Assembly (NCBI RefSeq): GCF_003574835.2
Contig: NZ_CP063196.1
Coordinates: 2,170,001 to 2,234,000 of the forward strand
DNA length: 64,000 bases
Reading direction: 5' to 3'
From: Thermobifida halotolerans
GTDB taxonomy: Bacteria; Actinomycetota; Actinomycetes; Streptosporangiales; Streptosporangiaceae
Shown here: positions 19,701-27,391 of the stretch, piece after piece
Layout: the number at the start of each line of letters is the position of its first letter
Numbering within the stretch: the first letter of the stretch is position 1
The notes under the pieces: model-generated
Told to the model about the DNA's origin: nothing
Seen by the model: only the letters and a program-made list of their open reading frames with translations
Databases searched by the model: none
Position numbers and translations under genes: made by a program

Positions 19701-19818
19701 GCACATGCACCACAACCGTGCCGTGGGCATTGCCCCTGAGCACGAACGCACCTGCCGCCGCCTGGCACGACAGGCCTCCCTCTCCTGGTTGGCCAGGCAA
19801 GGAAGCGGCATCCAGTGA
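16771..19818 (+). CDS. LanB-type lanthipeptide dehydratase, full length
   Basis: 1015 aa, starting at the ATG at 16771 after GAGAGATGAA. The N-terminal part has the lantibiotic dehydratase domain (ARYLLRSIGRPTPFGLFAGV, the usual R-PTPFGLF motif, near residue 105), which activates Ser/Thr with glutamyl-tRNA. The last third is the elimination or thiopeptide-type domain (WWLRYRNPRETDHLRIRI and a late LSLDTYSPEIGRYG). Both halves are in one protein, unlike split thiopeptide enzymes. It acts in the cytoplasm on the FxLD precursor and shares a GTGA overlap with the cyclase gene. Confidence 0.9.
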   Translation: MGATTKSTRLYRHTGTALLRAAAVPLPTSSLSWPDLTDTTASRAWLEQVWDDPRLAEAVRQASPSLEKTVADLRSGHPVRDKKIRSASLSTARYLLRSIGRPTPFGLFAGVAPVRLGPTAQVSWGRDHRAAARVNTEWLIDIIGQAESCPELLDRLFVVLSDLAHRRGQRLEIPRGPNRVTLHYTRVIAVLRDRATTPIRFAALVDMLAEEFATDRDRVRSTLTELVKHGCLITNLRAPFTITDPLAHVVDQLREAGADTVVHTAPLVSALEDIQTELQHHNHPATTPQNQRRSRAVVTSAMRELSRAGRMPLALDLLLDCQVQLPRRVAHEMERAASALLRLTRQPTGEKAWYDYHAAFVERYGTGTLVPLTDVLNPDSGLGYPAGYSGSVFPPPEDGSTARDERLLSMVWQAVATGGREIILTDTDIDALNNGDLDPHRIPPHVELSARVHAADTEALSRGDFLITVAPARSAGTLTSRFTPIATGFGLAEVYRALPCSTKGALRAQMSFGPLYAHAENVCRVPAYLDHLLPLGQYPASGDGQTPITVDDLAVTATSDRLHLVSLTHRRVVEPQVFHALALDKQAPLLARFLAHLPRAGLASWYQFDWGPHATLPFLPQVRYRRTILSPAQWRLTRADLPPRGGDWESVLDQWRQRWNCPNVVELREADRTLRLTLQEPTHASLLHAHLRRHGQAILYQATPVEEYGWLDGHAHEIALPLAATSPVAPNPLCGPLPTVTNAHGQLPGAAEATWLSAKLFTHPERMTEIVTEQLPALLAELDSPPCWWLRYRNPRETDHLRIRIRTSPDRYGRQVRKVAEWAHRLRRTGVAGTLSLDTYSPEIGRYGADPSLSVAEEVFVADAELVAALLRQQATSPVDLTASVVANMVAIVTGFHGDPTAAMNWLAKRPVPTAPAIDRKVADEAIRISIETGTQPRCARSHELDALWQRRADALKAYCTALSADTNTDTVVESLLHMHHNRAVGIAPEHERTCRRLARQASLSWLARQGSGIQ

Positions 19819-21044
19819 CCCACGGTCTTCCGCTCGTTCCCAAGCGCGGACTCGACCCCGCTCAACGACAGTCCTTGGCCTTCGGTACTCCGGGCACAGC
19901 TCTCCTGCACATCGTCCGTGCCTGCACCAGTGCGGGGGACTGGGATACCGCCCACCAGTGGGTGACCTCCGTAACCCGCGGCCCGGTAGCCGCCCATACG
20001 GACGCCAGCCTGTTCCATGGGGCGCCCGCGGTCGCGTTCATGCTGCGCATCGCCGCCAAGCGCAGCTACACGACTGCCCTGGCCACACTCGATGACCACA
20101 TCACCGCTCTCACCCGGACCCGACTGGACCAGGCCCACGCCCGGATCAGCCGCGGAGAACTTCCCCGACTGGGTGAATACGACTTGATCAGCGGCCTGAC
20201 CGGGATCGGTGTATGCCTATTCCAGGCCCAAAACACCGATCTGCTGCGGGAAGTACTGGCCTATCTGGTCCGACTGACCGCAACGGTCACCGTCGAAGGC
20301 CGCTGCCTGCCCGGCTGGTGGACGCTCCATGGTCCTTCCGGCCGTTTGGACCCCCGGTGGCCGGGCGGCCACGCCAACCTGGGCCTGGCCCACGGCATCA
20401 GCGGTCCGCTGGCGCTGCTGGCCCAGACGATGATCCACGGCATCACCGTGCCAGGCCAGACAAGGGCCATCGCCGACATCAACAGGGTGCTGGACCGCTG
20501 GCTTCGCGGCCTTCCCCACCGCCCCTGGTGGCCAGGGACAGTCTCCGCTCGTGAATGGGAGAGCAAAACCCTTCACCAAACCGGCCCGCAACGACCGTCC
20601 TGGTGCTACGGAACTCCTGGTCTGGCCCGCGCCCAGCAACTAGCTGCTCTTGCCCTGAGCAACCCGGAACGGCAGCACACCGCTGAGACCGTTCTGGCCT
20701 CCTGCATCACCGATGAAGCTCAACTCGACCAACTCCGCGACGACTCGCTGTGCCACGGCTGGGCCGGACTCGTCCACACCAGCCGACGCGCCGCAGAAGA
20801 CGCCCCGCACGGCAGCGCGCTCGTCCTGGCGTTCTCTCGTCTCCAAGACCTCTGGCGCCACCGCCGCCCATACCTGCCAGCCCTTCCCGACCACGGAGGT
20901 CTGCTGGAGGGCACCGTGGGGGCCATACTGGCCCACCACAGCGTCGAGCACCCCGTCTCCCCTTCCTTGCCCGCGTCCTGGTGGGACGCCTGCCTGTTGA
21001 CCACCGCACCCGTAAAGACCACGGATCTGGAAGGAACACGATGA
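19815..21044 (+). CDS. LanC-type lanthipeptide cyclase
   Basis: 409 aa, with a GTG overlapping the dehydratase stop. The zinc ligands of LanC are visible: Cys in PSWCYGTPG (about residue 264) and Cys-His in LCHGWAG (about residue 312). Gly-rich helical-hairpin repeats such as LISGLTGIGV and GHANLGLAHGISGPL fit the alpha/alpha barrel. It should add Cys thiols to dehydroamino acids of the precursor. It overlaps the next gene by ATGA, so the three genes are translationally coupled. Confidence 0.9.
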   Translation: MTHGLPLVPKRGLDPAQRQSLAFGTPGTALLHIVRACTSAGDWDTAHQWVTSVTRGPVAAHTDASLFHGAPAVAFMLRIAAKRSYTTALATLDDHITALTRTRLDQAHARISRGELPRLGEYDLISGLTGIGVCLFQAQNTDLLREVLAYLVRLTATVTVEGRCLPGWWTLHGPSGRLDPRWPGGHANLGLAHGISGPLALLAQTMIHGITVPGQTRAIADINRVLDRWLRGLPHRPWWPGTVSAREWESKTLHQTGPQRPSWCYGTPGLARAQQLAALALSNPERQHTAETVLASCITDEAQLDQLRDDSLCHGWAGLVHTSRRAAEDAPHGSALVLAFSRLQDLWRHRRPYLPALPDHGGLLEGTVGAILAHHSVEHPVSPSLPASWWDACLLTTAPVKTTDLEGTR

Positions 21045-22249
21045 CCAACGCCACCGGTACACGTCCCGAGCAGTTGCGCGACCGCATGGTCGACCACATC
21101 AGGACCGCAGGTCACCTCCGCTCCCCACGCCTCGAGCAGGTCCTGCGGACCGTTCCCCGACACCGGTTCGTCCCCGAAGCCCTCACAGAAGACGCCTACG
21201 CCAACAAGGCCATCACCATCAAACCCGGTGCCGACCGGCCAGCCAGCTGTATCTCCGTGCCCACCGTCGTGGCCATGATGCTCGACCAACTCGACCCGCA
21301 GCCCGGCGAACAGATACTGGAGATCGGCGCCGGCACCGGGTACAACGCCGCTCTGCTGGCCGAACTCGTCGGTCCCGAAGGCCAGGTCACCACTGTCGAC
21401 ATCCATCCTGACGTCGTTGAGCACGCACGGCGCGCCTTGGCGGAGACCGGCTACTCCCGAGTCCGGGTGGCTGCCGCGGATGGCGCACTCGGCTACCCGC
21501 AGGCCGCCCCCTACGACAAGATCATCGTCACGGTCGGACCGTGGGACCTGCCCCAGACCTGGTTCGACCAACTCCGCGACGGCGGACGCCTCGTGGTGCC
21601 GCTGCACTGGCGGGGCCAGTCCCGCAGCATCGCCTTCACTCGCCACGCCGACAGGCTACGTGCCACCAACAGCCGACTCTGCGGATTCATCCCCATGGCC
21701 GGAAACAGTGACGGCGAGCGCAGCGCAGCGATCACCGACCACGTGGCCCTGTACTGGGACACGGACCAGGACATCAGCCCCACCACCCTGCACAACGTGT
21801 TCACCCACTCGGAAAGCACCGTGTGGTCCGGTGTCACCGTGGCCGCCAACGTACCCTTCGACCACATCTGGTTGTGGCTGAGTGCCACCGAGCCGGGTAC
21901 CTGCCGCCTCGCCGCGGAACCCGCCGCCATCAACGCCGGTGTCTGCCACGCCGTGTTCCCCCACCGCACTCCCGCGATCGTGGAAGGCGACTCCTTGGCC
22001 TACCTGACCAGACCTCGCCCCGTCGACCAGGACGGTAAGCCCCACTACGAACTTGGTGCCACCGGACATGGCCCCGCAGGAACCGACCTCGCCGAGCGCC
22101 TCTGCGCAAGCATCCGTCTGTGGAACCGCGACCGCGACGCCCAACCCGTCATCACCGCCTATCCGACTGGTGCTGAGCGCACGGTCCCGCACCACGACGG
22201 GCTGGTCATCGCCAAGAAGCATGTCCGACTGGTACTCACGCACCGCTAG
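21041..22249 (+). CDS. FxLD-system PIMT-like O-methyltransferase, first copy
   Basis: 402 aa. The N-terminal half is a protein-L-isoaspartate methyltransferase-type SAM domain (LEIGAGTGYNAALLAELVGP, then APYDKIIVTVGP). The C-terminal half of about 190 aa is specific to the FxLD methyltransferase family. Related lanthipeptide enzymes methylate an Asp of the core, which leads through aspartimide to isoaspartate; the same chemistry is inferred here. The start overlaps the cyclase stop by ATGA. Confidence 0.88.
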   Translation: MTNATGTRPEQLRDRMVDHIRTAGHLRSPRLEQVLRTVPRHRFVPEALTEDAYANKAITIKPGADRPASCISVPTVVAMMLDQLDPQPGEQILEIGAGTGYNAALLAELVGPEGQVTTVDIHPDVVEHARRALAETGYSRVRVAAADGALGYPQAAPYDKIIVTVGPWDLPQTWFDQLRDGGRLVVPLHWRGQSRSIAFTRHADRLRATNSRLCGFIPMAGNSDGERSAAITDHVALYWDTDQDISPTTLHNVFTHSESTVWSGVTVAANVPFDHIWLWLSATEPGTCRLAAEPAAINAGVCHAVFPHRTPAIVEGDSLAYLTRPRPVDQDGKPHYELGATGHGPAGTDLAERLCASIRLWNRDRDAQPVITAYPTGAERTVPHHDGLVIAKKHVRLVLTHR

Positions 22250-22287
22250 CTGTCTTCAGCGCCGGCAGCGCAAGGGCTGGGAGTCGC

Positions 22288-22328
22288 CCAGGGCAGCGGA
22301 ACCGGGCACTGCCAGTCCGCTGCCCTGG
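22288..22328 (+). terminator. Strong hairpin between the two methyltransferase genes
   Basis: CCAGGGCAGCGG at 22288-22299 pairs perfectly with CCGCTGCCCTGG at 22317-22328, a 12-bp stem with a 17-nt loop. It lies 40 bp before the second methyltransferase. It probably terminates or attenuates the main operon, which would lower or separate expression of the second copy. Confidence 0.7.
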
Positions 22329-22368
22329 CACGGTGTTCTTTGTCCGCTCCAACCGCGAGGTTTCTACG

Positions 22369-23622
22369 ATGAGCACTGCCCTGAACCATGGTTTCGCAGA
22401 GGCCGCTCGTACCGAGAAGTTGCGTTCCGCCTTGGTCGACCGTTTGTGCGCGGACGGCGTGGTCCGCAGCGCCGCGGTGGAGGCGGCCCTGCGCCGGGTG
22501 CCCCGGCACCTGTTCGTGCCCGGGACGTCTCTGGAGGAGGCCTACGCCGATGAGGCCGTCCACACCAAGCACGACCCCGCGACGGGTGTCTCCGTCAGCG
22601 CCGCTTCCCAGCCGAGGATCGTGGCGATGATGCTGGAGCAACTCCAGGCCGCACCGGGCATGCGCGTGCTGGAGTTGGGCGCGGGCACCGGCTACAACGC
22701 GGCCCTGCTCGCCGCCCTCGTCGGACCCGAAGGCCGCGTCACCACGGTGGACGTGGACGACGACCTCGTGACGGGAGCCCGGGACCACCTGGCCGCCGCA
22801 GGCGCACCCAACGTCGAGGTGGTCCTCGGCGACGGTGCCCTCGGCCACCCCGACAGCGCTCCCTACGACCGGATCATCGCCACCGTCGGCGCCTACGAGG
22901 TGCCCACGGCCTGGCTGGAACAACTGGCTCCCGGCGGGCGTCTGGTGGTGCCGCTGCGTCTGAGCGGCGCCGTCTCCCGCAGCATCGTCTTCGAGCGCGC
23001 CGAGCGCGGATGGACCAGCCGCGGCAGCGAACTGGCGGTGTTCATGCCGCTGCGCGGCATCGGTGACGACGCCCGCCGCGTCATCGACCTCACCGGGGAC
23101 GGGCAGGTGACCCTGCAGACCCACAAGGACAACACCGACACCGACGCCGGTGCGCTGGCCGGTGCTTTGGACACCGGCCGCTGCGAGGCGTGGACCGGGG
23201 TCGGCTTCGTGCCGCGGGAGTCGTTCGAGTGGCTGTATTTGTGGCTGTCCTGCCGCCTGGCCAACCCGCTGATGCGCATGAACGTCGAACCCGCCGCCCG
23301 GGACAGCGGACTGGTTGCGCCGATGTTTCCCACCACGGCCATGGCCACCACCCGCGGCGGCGACCTCGCCTACCTCACCATCCGAGCAGCTGAGCCCGGC
23401 CCCGACGGCACCAAACGCTACGAGGTCGGCGTCATCGGCCACGGCCCCGGCGCCGAAGAGTTGGCGCACCGTGTGGCCGAGGAGGTGCGGGTCTGGGACC
23501 GCGACCACCGGAACCGGCGGGTACGCTTCGAGCTTTCCGATACTCCGGTGGCCTCCGATCCGGAGGCGGGCCGCTTCGTCTTGGACCGCCCCCACCACCC
23601 CGTCACCGTCATCTGGCAATGA
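22369..23622 (+). CDS. FxLD-system PIMT-like O-methyltransferase, second copy
   Basis: 417 aa, paralogous to the preceding gene over its full length (EEAYADEAV, LELGAGTGYNAALLAALVGP, APYDRIIATVGAY, GGRLVVPLRL). Start at the ATG at 22369; the ribosome site is weak (CGCGAGG). It is separated from the first copy by 119 bp and a strong hairpin. It could act on a different Asp or on a different peptide, or be a redundant duplicate. Both SAM motifs are intact. Confidence 0.88.
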   Translation: MSTALNHGFAEAARTEKLRSALVDRLCADGVVRSAAVEAALRRVPRHLFVPGTSLEEAYADEAVHTKHDPATGVSVSAASQPRIVAMMLEQLQAAPGMRVLELGAGTGYNAALLAALVGPEGRVTTVDVDDDLVTGARDHLAAAGAPNVEVVLGDGALGHPDSAPYDRIIATVGAYEVPTAWLEQLAPGGRLVVPLRLSGAVSRSIVFERAERGWTSRGSELAVFMPLRGIGDDARRVIDLTGDGQVTLQTHKDNTDTDAGALAGALDTGRCEAWTGVGFVPRESFEWLYLWLSCRLANPLMRMNVEPAARDSGLVAPMFPTTAMATTRGGDLAYLTIRAAEPGPDGTKRYEVGVIGHGPGAEELAHRVAEEVRVWDRDHRNRRVRFELSDTPVASDPEAGRFVLDRPHHPVTVIWQ

Positions 23623-23779
23623 CCGTGGACACCACGGTGCCCTGGTGCGACGAATTCTTCTGGTTTCTGGGTTGTTCACCATGGCTTCGCCGCCCTGGTC
23701 CTCCTGCGCTATCCGTGCTGTAGTCGATTCGGTCGGACGGAACAGGGCCGCTGTCTACAGGGAAGGACGGGACGGTCGG

Positions 23780-24664
23780 TTGGCAGGTCTCACCGAGCGG
23801 AAAGCCCGCGGTGCCGCATTCGACGCCGCTCTCAGGTCAGGACTGGATTCTTCCGGAATGCGGATCATGGGGCCTGTGGGGGACAACGCGACACTCCTGC
23901 TGCCCCGCGAGGGGGTGGTGCTCCGTGTGACTCCCCGTGTGCACCTCGGCAGGGTCCGGCGGGAACTCGCCATCGCGAGATGGCTGCTGGCGGAGTCGTT
24001 TCCCGTGGTGCGTCCCCTCGTGACACAACCGTTGACTGTTGACGGCCATGTGGTCACGGTGTGGGAGGCGATTCCTGATCCGGTTATCGCCTCTCCGGCC
24101 GACTTGGGGGCCCTGTTGCGGCGGCTTCACGAGCTTTGTCCCTCCGAGGACCTGGAGTTGCCCGCGTTGGATCCTTTCAGAGGCGTGGAGGGTTATCTCA
24201 ACGCCGCTGTGGGACTGTCCCTCGATGAACTGCGTCAACTCCGCCACCTGCATGGCCGGTTGCGTACGGCTTTCCAGCACCTGGTGTTCGAACTGCCTTC
24301 CGGGCCGGTGCACGGAGACGCACACCGCAAGAACGCGATCCGCGGTTCGGACGGCCGGGTGGTGCTGTTGGACTTGGAGCGATTCTCCACAGGTCCACGA
24401 GAGTGGGACCTGATCGTCGCGGCGGTGTACGTGCGGCTGGGCTGGTACTCACCTGCCGACTACACCGACTTCGTCCGTGCGTACGGAACCGACGTGCGCG
24501 AGTGGGTCGGCTTCGAGACACTCGCGGCAATACGCGAACTGCGCATGACGGCCTGGCTGTGCGCCCGTACCGGTCGGGAACCTCACCTGCTTCCTGAGGC
24601 CCGCAAACGTATCGCCTCTCTCCTTACGCCTTCAGCACCGCGCCACTGGACACCGGGAACCTGA
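23780..24664 (+). CDS. APH-family small-molecule kinase (module copy 3)
   Basis: From the TTG at 23780 the protein is 294 aa, the same length as the kinase at 13439-14323, which is why I prefer this start; an ATG at 23681 in frame would add 33 residues. Motifs: GDNATLLLPREGVVLRV, RRELAIARWLL, GPVHGDAHRKN (catalytic), VVLLDLER, GPREWDL and ETLAAIRELRMTAWL. It converges with the regulator at 24667 with only 2 bp between stop codons. The substrate is unknown. Confidence 0.82.
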   Translation: MAGLTERKARGAAFDAALRSGLDSSGMRIMGPVGDNATLLLPREGVVLRVTPRVHLGRVRRELAIARWLLAESFPVVRPLVTQPLTVDGHVVTVWEAIPDPVIASPADLGALLRRLHELCPSEDLELPALDPFRGVEGYLNAAVGLSLDELRQLRHLHGRLRTAFQHLVFELPSGPVHGDAHRKNAIRGSDGRVVLLDLERFSTGPREWDLIVAAVYVRLGWYSPADYTDFVRAYGTDVREWVGFETLAAIRELRMTAWLCARTGREPHLLPEARKRIASLLTPSAPRHWTPGT

Positions 24665-24666
24665 CC

Positions 24667-26214
24667 TCACCGCGTTTGGCCAGCTTTTTCTGTCCGTAGT
24701 CGCTCACGGAACTCCCGCACGGCTCTCACATCCGTGTAGGGGGCGAGGCGGCTGCCGAACTTGCGGACATAGGTCGTGACACGGGCCGAACGTAGCGGTC
24801 CCGCTCGGTCCAGTACTTCTGCGGCGGTGGCGCAGGCGTGTTCGACGTCGTGGTGGCTGGAGCCGCCGATCAGGTGACTGCCGGCCAGGACCAGTCCGGC
24901 GAAGGTTCGACCACGGCGGAACTCTCGCCGGGTCAGTTCAACAGCGGTCCGCGCGTGGTGTTCCGCCGGTCCGGCATGGCCGAGGTCGTGGAAGCAGTGC
25001 GCGAACTCGTCGTTGATCTCCGCCTCGTCGAAGTAGTCCATCCACTCCGGTTCCTGGTCTGGGTCGCTGCGTTGAAAAGCGTCCTCCATCTCCCGCAGGG
25101 CTCTGGCGCATTCGCGTTCCTCACCGAGTGATGCCAGGGCTCTGGCTTCCATGGCTGCGTACATCGCGTGGACCCGCGGAGTGGCGCGGCCCCGTGCTCC
25201 GTTTTTAGCAGCGCGGGCGAAGTCCACTGCCTGGCGGAACTCGCCCAGGAAGTTCGCTTGGTGACTCAGCAGAGCGAGGGCCTTACCACCCAGCGCCCGG
25301 TCGCCTCCCAGGTGTGCGAGGTTGAGCGCCAGGATGAAGTAGCGGCGTCCCAGTCCGTGCAGACCCGCGTCGTAACCCATGGCACCGACCTTGTAGGCGA
25401 AGCGTGCGGTTGCCGCGAACAGTTGGCGCCCCACCTCCGCGCTGTAGCGGCCTCGCAGGAGGGGAGCCACCTCGCTGTGCAGGTACTGCGCAGCGGCCTT
25501 GCGGGCATGGCCACCACCGAATTCATGATCCAGGGTTTCGAACAGTTGGCACGCCCGCCTGACCGCGCTGACATGCTCGGAACTGACTGCGGGAGTGGCG
25601 TCGGAGACAGTGGTGAGGGTGGTCGGAGGAGCGAGAAGCCATCGCAGTGTCGGGGGTGCAAGCGCTTCCGCCTCGACCTGGATCCGATGGACCGTGGAGT
25701 CTCCGTCGAGGTCGGCCTGCCACAATCGTCGGGCCGTCTCGACCGATTCTGTCGACAGGTCAGCGGTGAAGGACACCGACAATCCCGCAGACACCTGATC
25801 CTTCTTCCAGGCGGTGTTCCTCTCCCCTCGTTCCCGGGTCTTCGTCCCGAGGGTTGCAGCATGGTCCCGAACAGAGGAGATCCTCTGCGACACGGTGGCT
25901 CCCTCACCACCCTCTGTCTCGGAGTTCTCTCTCCCCGGGCATGCCCCAAGCCCTTCGAGGGCGCGGCGCCTCTTCACCGCGTTTCGTAGGCAGCGTTTCC
26001 CCGACTCCATCTGGGAGATCATGCCCTGCGACAGGCCGGTCAGGTGGGCGATGGCTTCCTGTGTCAGGTCGGTATGGACGCGCAGCAGCCGAACGATCCG
26101 TGTCACATCAGAATGTGCCACCGCCTCGCGGACGTCAGCGCGCTGCCAGAAAACAGCAGGGATACAGTCGCATTTCCTTTTTGTGCGGTCGTGTCCGCAG
26201 TTGCCGCAGATCAT
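24667..26214 (-). CDS. Zinc-knuckle XRE-TPR regulator (module copy 3)
   Basis: 515 aa. MICGNCGHDRTKRKCDCIP at the start gives CxxC...CxC. The XRE domain contains DLTQEAIAHLTGLSQGMISQ. A variable linker of about 100 residues follows, then TPR-like helices (for example ALALLSHQANFLGEFRQAVD). It flanks the right side of the lanthipeptide cluster and converges with a kinase gene. Its 17-bp site lies 37 bp upstream. It could regulate the neighbouring kinase, itself or the cluster; the sequence does not decide. Confidence 0.87.
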   Translation of the reverse strand: MICGNCGHDRTKRKCDCIPAVFWQRADVREAVAHSDVTRIVRLLRVHTDLTQEAIAHLTGLSQGMISQMESGKRCLRNAVKRRRALEGLGACPGRENSETEGGEGATVSQRISSVRDHAATLGTKTRERGERNTAWKKDQVSAGLSVSFTADLSTESVETARRLWQADLDGDSTVHRIQVEAEALAPPTLRWLLAPPTTLTTVSDATPAVSSEHVSAVRRACQLFETLDHEFGGGHARKAAAQYLHSEVAPLLRGRYSAEVGRQLFAATARFAYKVGAMGYDAGLHGLGRRYFILALNLAHLGGDRALGGKALALLSHQANFLGEFRQAVDFARAAKNGARGRATPRVHAMYAAMEARALASLGEERECARALREMEDAFQRSDPDQEPEWMDYFDEAEINDEFAHCFHDLGHAGPAEHHARTAVELTRREFRRGRTFAGLVLAGSHLIGGSSHHDVEHACATAAEVLDRAGPLRSARVTTYVRKFGSRLAPYTDVRAVREFRERLRTEKAGQTR

Positions 26215-26250
26215 GGAGATGATTTTCCCTCATCGGCTGCTCCACGTTCT

Positions 26251-26267
26251 ATAACGGATTATTACGG
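26251..26267. promoter_or_regulatory. Module operator/promoter site, copy 3
   Basis: ATAACGGATTATTACGG, 37 bp upstream of the regulator start at 26214. It is identical to copy 1 except at one position. Confidence 0.65.
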
Positions 26268-26605
26268 CTTGGACAGCTCATTAATGGAGCTTCTCCTGTG
26301 GAGCCCCGAGAATGGAAGACGTCGACAGGCCACTGAAGGAGCAGAGTCAGTGCAAACCTGATGCGGACGCCAACTGAAACCGGCTCCGGTTCTTCGGGCC
26401 GTGCTAGTGACCTTTTGATCAGAGGCCAAGGAAAGCTTGGGAGCGCCCATGGTATCGGGCGGTGCGCTGGCCCTTCGGATGGGCTCTCACACGGGAGCGC
26501 CGGTCGTGTGCAGCCCAGGGGGTACCAGTTCTGTGATGTCTTGCTGAAAGCGCAGCACGATATGCCAGAGTCTGAGACCGACTTACCCCGAGCCGAGGAG
26601 AGACC
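26268..26605. other. Intergenic region upstream of the glycosylase operon
   Basis: 338 bp between divergent genes. No gene is seen. It should hold the promoter for the plus-strand operon; CCGAGGAGAGACC directly before 26606 is the ribosome site. Confidence 0.4.
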
Positions 26606-27391
26606 GTGTACCTGTTGTTTGAGCACCCGGGCTGGAGCGACTTCGGAGTCCGCGTCGTCCGCATGAGCGGCGGTCCACGAACCGTCTCTGCTGCCACTTT
26701 GTTGCCCCCGCCCCGGAACGGAACAGCCGGACCCATGGTCGACGTCTACGATCCCGTACACCTTGGTGAAGGTGTCCCTGAGCGGTTGCGGAAAGTGCTG
26801 TACGGACGGGGACCGGTCGCCCGGTTGCGCAACCCCGACCTGTGGGATGCCCTGGCTACCGCGATCATCCGCCAGGTTATCCGCGCCGGCCAGGCCCGTC
26901 TCATGTATCAGCGGTTCAGCGCAGCTTTCGGGGAGGGCATCACCCATGGCGGAAACCGTCTGCATGCCTTTCCCGCTCCGGAGACGGTTCTGGCGGTGAG
27001 CGACGCCGAGTACACGCGCCTGGGCATGGCGTTCAAACGGCGTCCGCTGCGCGCCGCCGCCGAGGCGTTCCTCGACCTCGGTGACAAATGGACGAGTCTG
27101 CCCCCCACCGACCTGGTCACCGAAGTGCAGTCAGTACACCGGATCGGCCCGTGGACCGCCGGTGCCGCTGTCGCCGACCACACCGGCGACTTCTCCCTCT
27201 ACCCCTGCGGTGACCTGGCGGTCCGTACCTATGCGGCTCAGGCTGCCCCCGACCTGGTCTGGCCCGACAGCGAACCCGAGTTCGCCGCCCGCTGGAAGCG
27301 CTGCACCGCCACTCCCCGCGAACTGTCGACCCTCACCGTGCTCACCCTTGCTCTGGGAGGACGCCGTGCACAGGAGTACGCCCCCGACTGA
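26606..27391 (+). CDS. HhH-GPD DNA glycosylase-like protein (AlkA type)
   Basis: 261 aa, with a GTG preceded by GAGGAGAGAC. The central part has helices typical of the superfamily (DALATAIIRQVIRAGQA), then the helix-hairpin-helix VQSVHRIGPWTAGAA (about residue 180) and the acidic catalytic position in CGDLAVR. These enzymes excise damaged or modified bases. It is the first gene of a tight set: the radical SAM gene starts inside its last 26 bases. Such coupling suggests a shared nucleobase or nucleotide substrate rather than general repair. Confidence 0.78.
   Translation: MYLLFEHPGWSDFGVRVVRMSGGPRTVSAATLLPPPRNGTAGPMVDVYDPVHLGEGVPERLRKVLYGRGPVARLRNPDLWDALATAIIRQVIRAGQARLMYQRFSAAFGEGITHGGNRLHAFPAPETVLAVSDAEYTRLGMAFKRRPLRAAAEAFLDLGDKWTSLPPTDLVTEVQSVHRIGPWTAGAAVADHTGDFSLYPCGDLAVRTYAAQAAPDLVWPDSEPEFAARWKRCTATPRELSTLTVLTLALGGRRAQEYAPD

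Noticed and set aside
22246-23682. A 478-codon minus-strand frame
   Set aside because: Antisense of the second methyltransferase; composition is that of a high-GC shadow.
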